DNA of 64,000 nucleotides, taken from NCBI RefSeq assembly GCF_024679095.1, contig NC_066535.1:1687672-1751671 (forward strand). Reading direction: 5' to 3'. The notes below the pieces were generated by a model. The model ran no database searches. It had not been told where the DNA came from and saw only the letters and a program-made list of their open reading frames with translations. This stretch comes from Eriocheir sinensis (taxonomy: Eukaryota > Arthropoda > Malacostraca > Decapoda > Varunidae). Made by a program: the position numbers and the translations under genes. This document shows positions 12,918 through 27,992 of this stretch, one piece after another (the first letter of the stretch is position 1; every line of letters starts with the position of its first letter).

Positions 12918-13356
12918 GGTTGGTTTCATTTAAATCAAATTATTTAAATGAAGTGATTTAAACCGATTTAAATCAGAGTGAGGTATATTTGGGAAGCGAG
13001 GAGGGTGCTGAAGGCCTCCAAAGACCCATCCCATGTCCTCACTTTCCGTTTCCCTATTGTCTCATCAACACCAGAGAGTAGTTCAGCATGCTCTCTTAAG
13101 ACAGATCCTCTCTCTTTCCACACTATACTACATTCACACAACATACACACCATTTCCCAAAATTTTACAAATTCAAAATGGCGAAACTAAGCAAAGCCTC
13201 GGAGTCTCCACCTGGGGGAGGACCACAAATTCCCCCAGGAAGGACTCCCCTTTTGGCTGCCGACTTGAGAGGTGTCTTGATAACTCCTCATACCACTTTC
13301 TTATCAATTTCTGCAACATTTGCGGTCTTCGTTCCACTTTCCATTCTGTGGAGCAG

Positions 13357-13970
13357 GTCTGGGCGTGAAAGAGACTTAGGAGTCCTAGTGAGCGCTGACC
13401 TCCGTCCTAGGGCTCAATGCATTCAAGCTAAAAATCGGGCAAACAGAGTACTAGGTTTCATCTCAAGGAGCGTAAGTAATAAGAGCGCTGAAGTCATCCT
13501 CAAACTTTACTTAGCACTAGTTAGACCTCACCTCGATTATGCAGTTCAGTTCTGGTCCCCCTACTATAGAATGGATGTCAAGATGTTAGAATCTGTACAG
13601 AAGAGGATGACAAAGATGATTCAGGGGGTGAGAAACTTGCCTTATGAAGACAGGCTGAAGCATTTAAATCTACACTCTCTAGAAAGGCGAAGGTTGCGAG
13701 GAGACTTGATCGAAGTCTATAAGTGGATGAGGGGCTTTAATACAGGGGATGTCAATAAAATTTTAAGTGTAAAAGAGCCAGGTAGGACGCGTGGCAATGG
13801 TTTTAAGTTAGACAAATTCAGATTCAACAAAGACAGGCAAGAATTGGTTCACCAGTAGAGTGGTGGACGAATGGAACAGGCTTGGGAGCCATGTTGTGGG
13901 TGCCAATACCATAGATATATTCAAGAAGAGGTTAGATAAAGCCATGGGTGGTGAGGTAAGGTGGGGTTGA
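13357..13970 (+). pseudogene. CR1 reverse transcriptase C-terminal fragment
   Basis: This covers the region after the catalytic core: the ERDLGVLVSADLRP block, ALVRPHLDYAVQFWSPYY, and ERRRLRGDLIEVYKWMRG. The final EVRWG and its stop lie at about 13955-13970. The frame is open to 13858, where a shift near the NKD-QELVHQ stretch ends it early. The codons joined upstream come from LINE-J, so the chimeric 226-residue frame starting at 13178 is an insertion artefact. No catalytic aspartates are present. Confidence 0.85.
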
Positions 13971-14042
13971 GTGTACAGGAGCTGCCCTGTATACGCCAAC
14001 CGGCCTCTTGAAGACTCCTTACGTTCTTATGTTCTTATGTTA
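13357..14042 (+). mobile_element. CR1 LINE copy 2, 5'-truncated
   Basis: The sequence begins abruptly at the RSGRERDLGVLVSADLRP part of the reverse transcriptase and continues to the family 3' end with two copies of GTTCTTAT. It closely matches copy 1. It is inserted in the same orientation inside LINE-J copy C. Confidence 0.9.
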
Positions 14043-14490
14043 TCTCTCCTCCTCTAAACCTCACCTTCTCTGACTGCTCTTCTGAACTTGCTAATTGCAT
14101 GCCTCCCCCCCTCCCACGGCCTCGCCGCACACAACTTTCAACTCAAGCTCATCAATTTACAGTCCAAATCCCTTACGCACGAGTTGACCAGTATTTTCAC
14201 TCTTTCATCCCTCACGCTGGTAAACTCTGGAACAATCTTCCTTCATCTGTATTTCCTCCTGCCTACGACTTGAGCTCTTTCAAGAGGAGGGTATCAAGAC
14301 ACCTCTCCTCCCGAAATTGACCTCTCTTTCGTCCACTCCTTTTAACTCTTTTGTAGGAACAGTGATTAGCGGGCTTTTTCTTTTCATTATCGTTTCCTTT
14401 TTATGCCCTTGAGCTGTTTCCTCTCCTGTAAAAAAAATACTATTTAAAATGATTTAAGTGTTATATCAAGAGTGAAATATCTAATGATTT

Positions 14491-15060
<570 letters not shown>

Positions 15061-15092
15061 CGATTTATTTTTTAGAATTTTTTTTTCAAACC

Positions 15093-15391
<299 letters not shown>

Positions 15392-16477
15392 AGACCTACA
15401 ACAAATATTGGAAAACAGAGCAGGAAGGTTAAAAAAGAATGGAAAGTTGAAAAATAGTTTAGGTAAGACGTAAAACATACAAAACAACGAACAAAAACGA
15501 ATTCAACAGAAGATGCGTGTAACGAATGGGATGGAGTAGAGACGGCAGAATCGAAGGAGTAGGGGCAAATAGCAAAAGGAGAAAATTAGACAGGTGGAGA
15601 GACGGGAAGCTGGAGTCAACAAAAAAGGAAGGAGTTCCTAGCCCCATTTCTGCTCGGGAGGCGAAATGATCCAAAGGAAGGAGTCTCTCGCTGTGCTTCC
15701 TGTATGACGCAATTAGACTCATGCGACCAGCACTTACGCGCCTTAGGTGCTGAAATGGCCGAAGCCACTGGTTCTTTAGTATACGTTGTTGTTTCCTTGG
15801 CGCCGCCGCCAAGGTTGTCCCTCTTTACAGTCCCTCTTCGACCAGTGTTGTCGTTGTGCTCCTAAACATCGGCATCACGCCTTTGAATGGTGTAATGTTA
15901 GTGTCTTTAGAAGGAATAATTTCTTTTCTCTGCTTTGCCACGCCTAGTCACACTATAGTTTACTAACTGAGGGTTTGAGAAACAGTTAAGAGTAAACACT
16001 CTTAAGTTTAGGAATTTGATAAACCGTTTATATTGCTGTAAAAAAAAAAAACACTTTACGGAGACAGTTTCTGATTATCGTCTACAATATTACTTGTGGA
16101 AAATAGTGGAGAGTACTATGTAAAAGGTAACACTGACGATGAATATGTTTTCATTAAGACACGTAATAACGTTGATACGAGAACATGAAGCGAGGTCATT
16201 CTAGCACTCATTACCAAATAAGCTTGTCACAAAAACGCCTTTGTTTAAATAAGATGAAAATAAATAGTTTTCTAGGTCTAAAAGGGGGAAATGAAGAATG
16301 AAATTGATTTTACCCTCAACGAAAGATCAAAGGCAGCAAACTCTGACTGAATTGAATAAATGAAAGTCCAGTGAAGGTCGGTCTTGGGGAGGACGCTTAG
16401 ATCTCTGAGTGGAAGGCGGCGGAGGGGAAAGAGCAAAACATTTCAGCGGCAATGGAGAAATTGAAAAGAAATAAGTC
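15392..16477. other. No gene seen
   Basis: A 117-codon minus frame at 15459-15812 starts without ATG and has no recognisable domain. Nothing else stands out. Confidence 0.55.
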
Positions 16478-16690
16478 AAACTAAACATAAAAATAATATG
16501 TATGAGTAGTGGATGGAATAGATCTCTACAAAAGTGATAGGAGGTACGACCTTACTCAGTGGTAAGGTAAAATAAATAAATGAAACTAAGCACAAAAATA
16601 ATAAGTTTGGGTAATGGGTGGCGGGTATTTCGACAAAAACGGTAGAAAAAACGAGCCAACTCAGTGCTAACCGAAATAGCATTAGCAGAA
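16478..16690 (-). repeat. Degenerate 105-bp tandem duplication
   Basis: Two adjacent units starting at 16478 and 16583 share AAACTAA-CA-AAAAATAATA and the later ACTCAGTG. The period of 105 is a multiple of three, so the minus translation repeats FVEI...HY...LLFLCLV. There is no ATG-initiated gene around it. Confidence 0.65.
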
Positions 16691-16993
16691 ACAGGCGATG
16701 TAAGACCAGATGAGATTGATTGTGTGTTGGAGGGAACATTTGAGCATTGGAATGGCCACAGAATTAGAAAAAGGCGGTGAAAAAAAAATCCTAGCTGAAG
16801 CCCAGACAAACAAAAAGGTAGAATTCGTATAGTCGTCTTCCATCTTTGTGTGTTTTCGTTGATTTTTGTACACGTATTTTTGCGCGTTGTAGCCGTTAAG
16901 AGTTCACAGTTTCATGAAGGAGAAAAAGTACCACCACAACCACATCCTCTAACACCACAACCGCCATTACCACTGTCACCACCGCTACTACCC
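16691..16993. other. No gene seen
   Basis: Ends in a short run of CCACCAC-type triplets just before the second hAT-like end. Confidence 0.5.
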
Positions 16994-17456
16994 AGGGTTG
17001 GCAATGATTAAATCAAATTGATTTAATCAAATGATTAAATATGATTTTTTTACAAAAAAATCATGATTTTTTTATTTATTTCTATTTTTTTACAACAAGT
17101 ATTCCCTAAGTTAAATTATGTGCTCCAAAGATAGTAAAGTAAATCAACCTATTCATGTGCAATGATTCATTTATTATCTTCAAGATATATATATAAAAAA
17201 AAATCCTACATTATTATAAGTTTATAAGTAGGAACTGACAATTGAGATAAATTAATCCTTGAAATATGATTGGGTATTAAAGTAGGCCTATCCTGGAGAA
17301 GAGATATCATATCTATGTTGCCTAATCTACGTATCAATGTAATACAAATGGCAAATACTTATGTAAACTAAGGAGATAGAATTTGTTTAAGATGTTTGAT
17401 TCCTGGGCCCTAAACTTAAACTTAATGTAACCTATGGAGACTTTCAAATAACTCAG

Positions 17457-17460
<4 letters not shown>
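16994..17460 (+). mobile_element. hAT-like left end, partner end not found
   Basis: Starts CAGGGTTGGCAATGATTAAA, followed by repeated ATTAAATC-type motifs as at 12915. I could not find a matching inverted end before the CT tract at 17461, so the copy may be truncated and its right limit is a guess. Confidence 0.4.
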
Positions 17461-17498
<38 letters not shown>

Positions 17499-17499
17499 C

Positions 17500-17538
<39 letters not shown>
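17461..17538. repeat. (CT)n and (AC)n microsatellites
   Basis: CT run at 17461-17492, short TA link, AC run at 17505-17538. Confidence 0.97.
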
Positions 17539-17540
<2 letters not shown>

Positions 17541-18770
17541 TACCACCACCACCACTCCTACCCTCTGCACCACCACCACCACCACCACCACTCCTATCCT
17601 CTGCACCACCACCACCACCACCACCACTCCTATCCTCTGCACCACCACCACCACCACCACCACCACTCCTATCCTCTGCACCACCACCACCACCACCACC
17701 ACCACTCCTATCCTCTGCACCACCACCACCACCGCCACCACTCCTATCCTCTGCACCACCACCACCGCCACCACTCCTATCCTCTGCACCACCACCACCA
17801 CCGCCACCACTCCTATCCTCTGCACCACCACCACCACTCCTATCCTCTGCACCACCACCACCACCGCCACCACTCCTATCCTCTGCACCACCACCACCGC
17901 CACCCCTACGAACCTCTGCACCACCACCAGCACCACCACCACTCCTATCATATGCACCACGACCACCACCACCACCACCACCACCACCACTCCTATCCTC
18001 TGCACCACCACCACCACCACCACTCCTATCCTCTGCACCACCACCACCACCGCCACCACTCCTATCCTCTGCACCACCACCACCACCACTCCTATCCTCT
18101 GCACCACCACCACCACCACCACTCCTATCCTCTGCACCACCACCACCACCACCACTCCTATCCTCTGCACCACCACCACCACCGCCACCACTCCTATCCT
18201 CTGCACCACCACCACCACCACCACTCCTATCCTCTGCACCACCACCACCACCACCACCACTCCTATCCTCTGCCACCACCACCACCGCCACCACCACCCT
18301 ATCCTCTTCACCACCACCACCACCACCACCACTCCTATCCTCTGCACCACCACCACCACCACCACTCCTATCCTCTGCACCACCACCACCACCACCACCA
18401 CCACCACCACCACCACCACCACTCCTATCCTCTGCACCACCACCACCACCACCACTCCTATCCTCTGCACCACCACCACCACCACCACTCCTATCCTCTG
18501 CACCACCACCACCACCACTCCTATCCTCTGCACCACCACCACCACCACCACCACTCCTATCCTCTGCACCACCACCACCACCACCACCACCACTCCTATC
18601 CTCTGCACCACCACCACCACCACCACCACTCCTATCCTCTGCACCACCACCACCACCACCACCACCACTCCTATCCTCTGCACCACCACCACCACCACCA
18701 CCACTCCTATCCTCTGCACCACCACCACCACCACCACCACTCCTATCCTCTGCACCACCACCACCACCAG
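17539..18770. repeat. CAC-rich minisatellite, variable unit
   Basis: The constant block TCCTATCCTCTG recurs about every 24-45 bases, separated by (CAC)n of changing length with occasional CGC. Because every step is close to a multiple of three, all frames are long and open (for example HHHHHHSYPL, or GGGGAEDRS on the other strand). These are repeat translations, not genes. Divergent blocks at 17900-17960 and 18290-18310 interrupt the array. Confidence 0.95.
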
Positions 18771-19134
18771 GGCAGCCCGTCAGTCAGCACGAAATCACCA
18801 ATACAGCAAAGTGTCAAGTCAGACTATTTCCTCGAGAGTAAACGTTTGGTTTAAAAATAAATCAATATCCAATTTACCTGCCACCTCCACTACCCCCCAA
18901 CCCGCCACCACCACTATCACCACCACCACCGCCGCCGCCGCCGCCGCCACTCTCTCCTCTACCTCTCCCGTTCTTTCCCTCCCTTCCTGTCCCTTGCCTT
19001 TCCTTTAACCACTACCACTTCACTTCCTTTCATCTCCTTGTACTTTCACTTTTTTTCCTCCCCACCTTCACTCCCTTAACTCGTCCACGCTTTTCCATCC
19101 TATTCCACCTTTTTTTTCTCTCCCAACTGCCTTC
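18771..19134. other. No gene seen; short (CCG)n at 18928-18949
   Basis: Pyrimidine-rich sequence between two minisatellites. Confidence 0.6.
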
Positions 19135-20768
19135 ACCTTCTCTTCTATCTTCCTTCTATCCATTCTACTGCCATTACCTTCCCTTCTATCTTCTATCCAC
19201 TCTACTGTCTTTACCTTCCCTTCTATCTCCCTTCTATCCACTCTACTGCCATTACCTTCCCTTCTATCTTCCTTCTATCCACTCTATGTCTTTACCTTCT
19301 CTTCTATCTTCCTTCTATCCACTCTACTGCCTTTACCTTCCCTTCTATCTCCCTTCTATCCACTCTACTGCCTTTACCTTCCCTTCTATCTTCCTTCTAT
19401 CCACTCTACTGCCATTACCTTCCCTTCTATCTTCCTTCTATCCACTCTACTGCTTTTACCTGCTCTTCTATCTTCCTTCTATCCACTCTACTGCTTTTAC
19501 CTGCTCTTCTATCTTCCTTCTATCCACTCTACTGCTTTTACCTGCTCTTCTATCTTCCTTCTATCCACTCTACTGCTTTTACCTGCTCTTCTATCTTCCT
19601 TCTATCCACTCTACTGCCTTTACCTTCCCTTCTATCTCCCTTCTATCCACTCTACTGCCTTCCTGCTCTTCTATCTTCCTTCTATCCTCTACTGCTTTAC
19701 CTTCTTCCCTTCCCTTCTATCTTCCTTCTATCCACTCTACTGCATTACCTTCCCTTCTATCTTCCTTCTATCCACCTCTACTGCCTTTACCTTCCCTTCT
19801 ATCTTCCTTCTATCCACTCTACTGCCTTTACCTTCCCTTCTATCTTCCTTCTATCCACTCTACTGTCTTTACCTTCCCTTCTATCTTCCTTCTATCCACT
19901 CTACTGCCTTTACCTTCCCTTCTATCTTCCTTCTATCCACTCTACTGCCATTACCTTCCCTTCTATCTTCCTTCTATCCACTCTACTGCCATTACCTTCC
20001 CTTCTATCTTCCTTCTATCCACTCTACTGCCATTACCTCCCCTTCTATCTTCCTTCTATCCACTCTACTGCCTTTACCTTCCCTTCTATCTCCCTTCTAT
20101 CCACTCTACTGTCTTTACCTGCTCTTCTATCTCCCTTCTATCCACTCTACTGTCTTTACCTGCTCTTCTATCTTCCTTCTATCCACTCTACTGCCTTTAC
20201 CTTCCCTTCTATCTTCCTTCTATCCACTCTACTGTCTTTACCTGCTCTTCTATCTCCCTTCTATCCACTCTACTGTCTTTACCTGCTCTTCTATCTTCCT
20301 TCTATCCACTCTACTGCCTTTACCTTCCCTTCTATCTTCCTTCTATCCACTCTACTGTCTTTACCTTCCCTTCTATCTTCCTTCTATCCACTCTACTGTC
20401 TTTACCTTCCCTTCTATCTTCCTTCTATCCACTCTACTGTCATTACCTTCCCTTCTATCTTCCTTCTATCCACTCTACTGTCTTTACCTGCTCTTCTATC
20501 TCCCTTCTATCCACTCTACTGTCTTTACCTGCTCTTCTATCTCCCTTCTATCCACTCTACTGTCTTTACCTGCTCTTCTATCTTCCTTCTATCCATTCTA
20601 CTGCCATTACCTTCCCTTCTATCTCCCTTCTATCCACTCTACTGCCTTTACCTTCCCTTCTATCTTCCTTCTATCCACTCTATGTCTTTACCTCCCCTTC
20701 TATCTTCCTTCTATCCACTCTATACCTTTACCTTCCCTTCTATCTTCCTTCTATCCAATCTACTGCCT
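19135..20768. repeat. 41-bp minisatellite, about 40 units
   Basis: The unit runs from ACTCTACTG through the variable CCTTTACC and CTTCTATC to TTCTATCC. Successive starts (19321, 19362) are 41 bases apart. At least four sequence types differ at the CTGCCTTT/CTGTCTTT/CTGCCATT/CTGCTTTT site and at TTCCC/TGCTC. Since 41 is not a multiple of three, a frame passes through all three phases every 123 bases. None contains a stop, which gives an artefactual frame of over 560 codons. Confidence 0.95.
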
Positions 20769-20984
20769 CTTCCTTTATACTTCCATCATTTAATGCTCTT
20801 ACCTCCCTCCTTCCTTCCTTACCTCCCTCTCTCATCCCTTGCATTCCTTTCCCTTGCTTCGCCGTCTGCTCCCCACTCATCCATTTCCTTCCCTGCACAG
20901 TAAATCTCCAGCTTATCTTGGCTGCATCCTTCTTCCCTTATTCTCCCTCTTCTCGTCATTTGCATATTCTTACTTCTGCTTTAA

Positions 20985-21620
20985 ACTGAATACCCATTTC
21001 CTCTTATTATTTGCAACACCTTGATTCTTCATTTTCATTACACTTTCCCATCTCTTATCCTCCTTAGAATTTTTTAACTTCCTTCCATTTCGTTTTTTAG
21101 TTGTAACACCTCCATTCTCTTTCCCCTTTACTTGCCTCAAACTCTCCTATCAATTTTCCATTACCTCAAATTCACTTCATCTTCTCCCATTCCCTGCACG
21201 TTTATTCGCTTTCCTCTCCCTTCTTTCCAGCTCCTCTTCACCTTATTTTCCCTTCTCTTATCCTTCGCAGTGTTATTTAATTTCCTTCCATTTCGTTCAT
21301 TATTTCTAAAGCCTTCATTCTCATTCTCCTTTACTTTCCCCAAATTCTTCCTTCAATCTCCCATTTCCTTAATTTCGCTCCTCGTTCCCGTTCACACGTA
21401 TTACTCTTTTCCTTTCCTTTCCTTCCTGCTGCTCTTCATCTTACATTCTCTTTTCTCATCCTCCATTGTATTATTTAATTTCCTTCCGTTTCATTATTAT
21501 GTGTAACGCCTTCATTTTATTCCCCCTTTACTTCCCCCAAACTCTTCCATTCATCTTCGACTACCTCAGTTTCGCTCCTCGTTCCCCCATTCCCACGTAT
21601 TCCTCTTTCTCTTTCCTTTC
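20985..21620. repeat. Degenerate tandem repeat of about 200 bp
   Basis: The anchor TTCCTTCCATTTCGTT recurs near 21077, 21281 and 21479 (last diverged). CAAACTCTCC-like starts lie at 21138, 21341 and 21538, giving spacings of 203 and 197 bases. The first unit looks internally deleted. The array is T/C-rich and has no coding signal. Confidence 0.65.
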
Positions 21621-21799
21621 CTCCGAGCTGCTCTTCATTTCTCCATCCCTTTCCTTGCCTCCTTCCCTTCCCTCTCCTTGCTGCCACTCGCCTCCCGACG
21701 GAAAACACTTTAAATTCAATATTTGTGAAACACCATCATGGCCTTGAGAGAACCCGGGACTCCCCCCCACCAGGGCTTAGGGGCGGCTTGACAGATGGT

Positions 21800-23895
<2,096 letters not shown>

Positions 23896-24232
23896 GTGGT
23901 CGGTGGAGGCGGTGGCTGAATGGTTAGCATGAGGGCCCCGCATTCACCTCATTCTGGACGATGCGGGTTCGAATCCGCCGCTACCACCAGGGATTTTTCA
24001 GTCACCGCCGAGTGGCCTAAGACTACCCACATGGTGTCTTGAAGTCCCCCCATCAACCCGGACTCTAGAAGAACCGTCCAAGTCATTCAAGAATGAGCTC
24101 CGAGGGGAGGCATGAGCCAATAATAGATGGCGCCACTATAAACACTTGCCTGCTCCATGACGGGCTGGGGCCGACCACCAGGCCCCTGTAGAAAGCCTAC
24201 CGACACTATAGGCTAGCACGTTAAAAAAAAAG
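23896..24232 (+). mobile_element. tRNA-derived SINE (family 1), full length
   Basis: The A box TGGCTGAATGG at 23913-23923 and the perfect B box GGTTCGAATCC at 23966-23976 form a Pol III promoter. The body contains GCCGAGTGGCCTAAGACTAC, CAACCCGGACTCTAGA and GATGGCGCCACTAT. The end is ACGTT plus poly-A. The same body occurs on the minus strand at 48655-48965 and as a 3' piece at 25004-25098. It has no protein and would depend on a LINE for movement. Confidence 0.85.
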
Positions 24233-24775
24233 TCAATTTTGCGTGGAGTGGTCTTGATACTTTCATCTTGAAAGAGTTCAAGTCGTAGGCAGCAGGAAAT
24301 ATAGACGAAGGAAGGCTGTTCCAGAATTTACCAGCGAAAGGGATAAAGGATGAAGATGCAGGTCAACTTTTGCATAAAGGATTTGGATACTATAGGGATG
24401 AGAAAGAGTAGAAAATCGTGTGCAGCGGGGCCGTGGAAGATGGTGATGCATGCAGTTAGCAAGTTCAGAAGAGCAGTCAGCAGGAAAGTATCGATAGAAA
24501 GCAGAAACAGAAGCAACATTGCGGCGGGATTTAAGAGGTAGAAAATTGCTAGTAAGAGGAGGGGAGTTGATGAGACGAAGAGCCTTTGACTCCACCCAGT
24601 CTAGTAGGGTTGTGTGTGTGGAACCCCCCCATATATGAGATGCATACTCCATACGAGGACGGACAAGGCCCACATATATGAAAAGCATCTGGGAAGGGGG
24701 AAAGAACTAGCGGAGACGATACAGAGCGCCCAACCTCGAGGAGGCTAATTTAGCAAGAGAAGATAGTAGAGATAT
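24233..24775 (-). mobile_element. LINE-J fragment D (ORF2 C-terminal part)
   Basis: On the minus strand this matches copy A from the CTCGAGG block after the reverse transcriptase core to near the end of ORF2. The motif RMEYASHIWGGSTHTTLLDW marks the start of the open part (24278-24688), and LVNSG and FLLPTT lie near the end, frameshifted relative to LWNNLPSSVFPP. No catalytic core is present. It directly abuts the SINE poly-A. Confidence 0.8.
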
Positions 24776-24891
24776 TGCTCTTGTTAGTGTGAGTGTTATT
24801 AAAATTACCAAACTATTTAGGTGTCCCTGTGCGAGTAAGGTCCGTCTTATTAGTCACCCTTTCACTACGGAGTCAGAGAAGAGTATGGTGA

Positions 24892-25003
<112 letters not shown>

Positions 25004-25098
25004 TTTTACTTCTTCGCCTGTGGCGCCGGTAGGTTTGTTTTTTGGAGGGGCCTGATGGTATGGCCCAGCCCAATGTGGAGCAGGCCAGTGTTTATAGT
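25004..25098 (-). mobile_element. SINE family 1, 3' fragment
   Basis: Minus-strand match to the last 95 bases of the element at 48655-48965, including GGGCTGGGCCATACCATCAG. The tRNA head is missing. Confidence 0.75.
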
Positions 25099-25137
25099 TT
25101 ATAGTTTATATTGAAGACTTATATAAGAATGCGTGCA

Positions 25138-25330
25138 CATCCGTGGTGTAGTGGATGGGTTGTCTAGCTACTAATTCACCACCTGGTTTCGAATGCAGTG
25201 GGCGAGCAGCTCACCTAACGAATCATTCTCCCTTTCTGACAAGACGACAAATGGGTACCTGGTGAAATCTGGGAAAGGTAAACTGTGGTAACGCGATGTT
25301 GGACGTATCTTGTGCCTCTGGGAGCCCCTC
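25138..25330 (+). mobile_element. tRNA-headed SINE (family 3)
   Basis: A-box-like TGGTGTAGTGG at 25144-25154 and B-box-like GGTTTCGAATG at 25185-25195. The body contains GGGTACCTGGTGAAATCTGG and GGAAAGGTAAA. The body differs from SINE families 1, 2 and 4. Confidence 0.6.
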
Positions 25331-27849
25331 CCGATGAGGGCCGATGAGACTGAGATTGAAACCGAGGCCACGAGCAGCTGAAGTTTATTTTACTCTTACC
25401 TCTCCATGGTCTGCCCAACAACACTACTCATACCCGGTGTCTGCATATTGCTATCCGAGATCACCCATCTGTATTCATTACTACCGAGGCTCAAATACGA
25501 GACCTCTTGTTGGAGACAACTGTGTTAACTTCTGCACAGTGGAGTGAAATATTCGAATTAAAATAAGTCAAATCCTTTGCAGCAAGTCGTAATAATAACC
25601 ACGCCGGCTGGCGGGGCGCAGCTGAATCAACGGACCTAATGGCTCACGTTGCATTTTTACATCCACATTAATATTTTCCTTTGAAGTCTATGTAATTGAA
25701 ATTATTATTCAAACGCTATAAAAACACCTCTTTTACTGAAATATATTCGGCACCATGATAACGATCATTAAATATATTTAAACATCTATTTGTACACATA
25801 TTATATTATTCCTAAATCATTTAATGTCACAGAGTCGTAAGACAAATCTGCCACGAGTTGCTTGACACCTCCAATTCATTTAAATTTCCTTAATCACTGA
25901 TACCAATGGCTGCAATAAAATAACAAGTGTGATAAATATTTATTAATTGTGTTTTACGAGAGTTTCCTCTTAATGGTTAGTTTAATGAAATTCTCATATT
26001 TGTGTAAGTAATACAATCACCCTTTCACTGACCGAAGTGGGGTGGTGAGGATCCCTCGCCTTTAAACCATTTCGTTACGGTTCCTCAAGAGTAGGGACTG
26101 GCCGCCCTACCGCATGTACGAACCACTTTTATGAATCCACTTTGCTTGGGTTAGTTGGTCTGAAGGAGTCAAGTTTGCCGTAACACTGAGAATGGCAGTG
26201 GAGGAGTGAACGGTTCGTGGAGTATCTGTAAGAAAGCATATACGAAGTATCTCTAAGAAAGACACAAACACAAAAGGAGGAAAAGCAACTGATTGAACGC
26301 AAACGATAAACACTCCTCCCTGCAGACAAGCTAAAGCTCGCACGCTGCCCCGCCACGCTCGTCACAATAATAGAAAATAATGTAGCACCGCGCGTATGTT
26401 TTTATTTTCTATTTAGAACATGAACTCTGCGCCGGGAAATGAGTAATGCACTGTACTGAAGTAATATAAAGTACGAATACACCTGGAACTTCCATTACTC
26501 AACGCAAATGTTTCAGTGTTATTACTACAGAAAAAAAAGGTTATAATTAATCCGTATACCGTGAGTTGAAACAAAGATTTAAGGTATACATGCTATACAC
26601 ACAAAAATATGAGCGTTTTATGTGCATCTCCCTACTTTGCAACATGTGTGTATATCAGAGGCGGGGAGTTACAGGTGGGGTGACGAACTCATTACTTAGA
26701 AAAGGAAGTCTCTTAATGCACGAGTACACTCCTACAGACTCCAAACGACATAAATTTTGTATACACACACGTGCGACGATTGATGCAAGCTGAAAGGTGA
26801 GTATAGATGGATAAGGCCGACGCAGTGTAAGAGGGATCGTGAAAGGCGTATAATCACGACGAAGCAGATACAGAATTCCGCTTTTCCGGCTCCTCAAAAA
26901 AAAAAAAAGATCCTGGATTCATTCACATTCGTTTAGGATTTTTTAGTGGGTAGGTAAGACTTAGGGGAACGTGGTGACTTAGTTAAAAGTTAGGTCAGGT
27001 AAAAGTGGTTAGTTATAAGTTAGCTGAAAGTTACTGAAAAGTTAGGTTAGGTGTGAGTGGTAACAAAAGCCTAACTCTAACGCATCTTGTCAGTTTCTTG
27101 TTTTATATAATGTCTCGTAAAGTGACGGAGTGGCGCATAAGGGAAAGACTTGAGAGTATTGTCACATCAGTCAGTTGCGACCCTTCTGAATTATATAAAC
27201 CTTTATGTGTGGAAGAGACTAGGTGGTCGTAATAAAAGACAATGACCCTCTTTCCCCCTGCCTCGGAGAATATACAAATCTCTCAACACACTCGTCCACT
27301 TTTTTTCAATATATTCTCTGGGTGAGGTGACAGGGAGGGACAAAACAAAATCCCAAGACACGGCAATCCTCGCCGCGGCCCGTCCGCCTCCATACAAAGG
27401 AAGAGAGGGGCGAGGCGGCGAGGCGGGGAAAGACCCTCCAGACAGCGGCGGAGGCGACGGCTCCATTGCAATCTGAAGGGATGAGTCCGGCGAGAGCAAC
27501 AATAACAGACTGAGCCACTGAAAGGCCTTCCTCGTGAGCTACAATAACAGACTGAGCCAACGAAACGCCTTGTCCGCCTCTCCCTTCCTCCCTCTTTCCT
27601 TCGCTACCAACCCTCCCCCGCCAGACCAATACCTCCTCCACCCTCTCCTCGGCACACCTACGCTCCATCAACCCACCCACCAACTCACCACCACCATTAC
27701 AATCACCGTTTCATTCACATTTTTCTTTTTCCAGATTGCAGGAAAGAAAAAAATATTAATTGAAATTATTAAAAATATTTTAGGAAACCGTCGGAAGATA
27801 AAAGCAAAAAAAAAAAAGAAAGGAAAATAAAACATTGGTTACATTTATG

Positions 27850-27850
<1 letters not shown>
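25331..27850. other. 2.5 kb without a recognised gene
   Basis: Mostly AT-rich and apparently unique. The stretch at 26950-27070 has repeated AGTTA/TTAGG-like words. A GC-rich patch at 27300-27680 is open on the minus strand without motifs. No exon with both splice sites and a recognisable domain was found. Confidence 0.55.
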
Positions 27851-27931
<81 letters not shown>

Positions 27932-27935
27932 ATAT

Positions 27936-27988
<53 letters not shown>
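27851..27988. repeat. (AT)n then (CT)n
   Basis: AT run to 27939, CT run 27940-27988. Confidence 0.98.

Positions 27989-27992
<4 letters not shown>

Larger units (their letters stand above)
12966..14430 (+). mobile_element. LINE-J copy C, 5' and 3' ends around a CR1 insert
   Basis: 12966-13356 holds the LINE-J 5' region and the first residues of its endonuclease (FCNICGLRSTFHSVEQ near 13310-13357). 14042-14430 holds the end of ORF2 (FIPHAGKLWNNLPSS, stop at 14318-14320) and the 3' UTR. The ORF2 interior is missing. Between the two parts lies a CR1 fragment. Either LINE-J was already a 5'+3' deletion form like 613-900, or the deletion came with the CR1 insertion. Confidence 0.75.

Noticed and set aside
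13178..13356. N-terminal part of a 226-codon frame (MAKLSKASESPPGGG)
   Set aside because: A chance fusion of LINE-J 5' sequence with the inserted CR1.
17491..18854. His-rich, Gly-rich and Val-rich frames of 268-409 codons
   Set aside because: All come from a CAC-rich triplet-period array; several overlapping frames on both strands are equally open.
19286..20989. 567-codon open frame
   Set aside because: It is the translation of a 41-bp minisatellite that happens to lack stops in any phase; no start context or domain.
26950..27070. Telomere-like TTAGG words (arthropod telomere unit)
   Set aside because: Only two adjacent units (near 27041); the rest is irregular AGTTA-type sequence, so not an internal telomere array.
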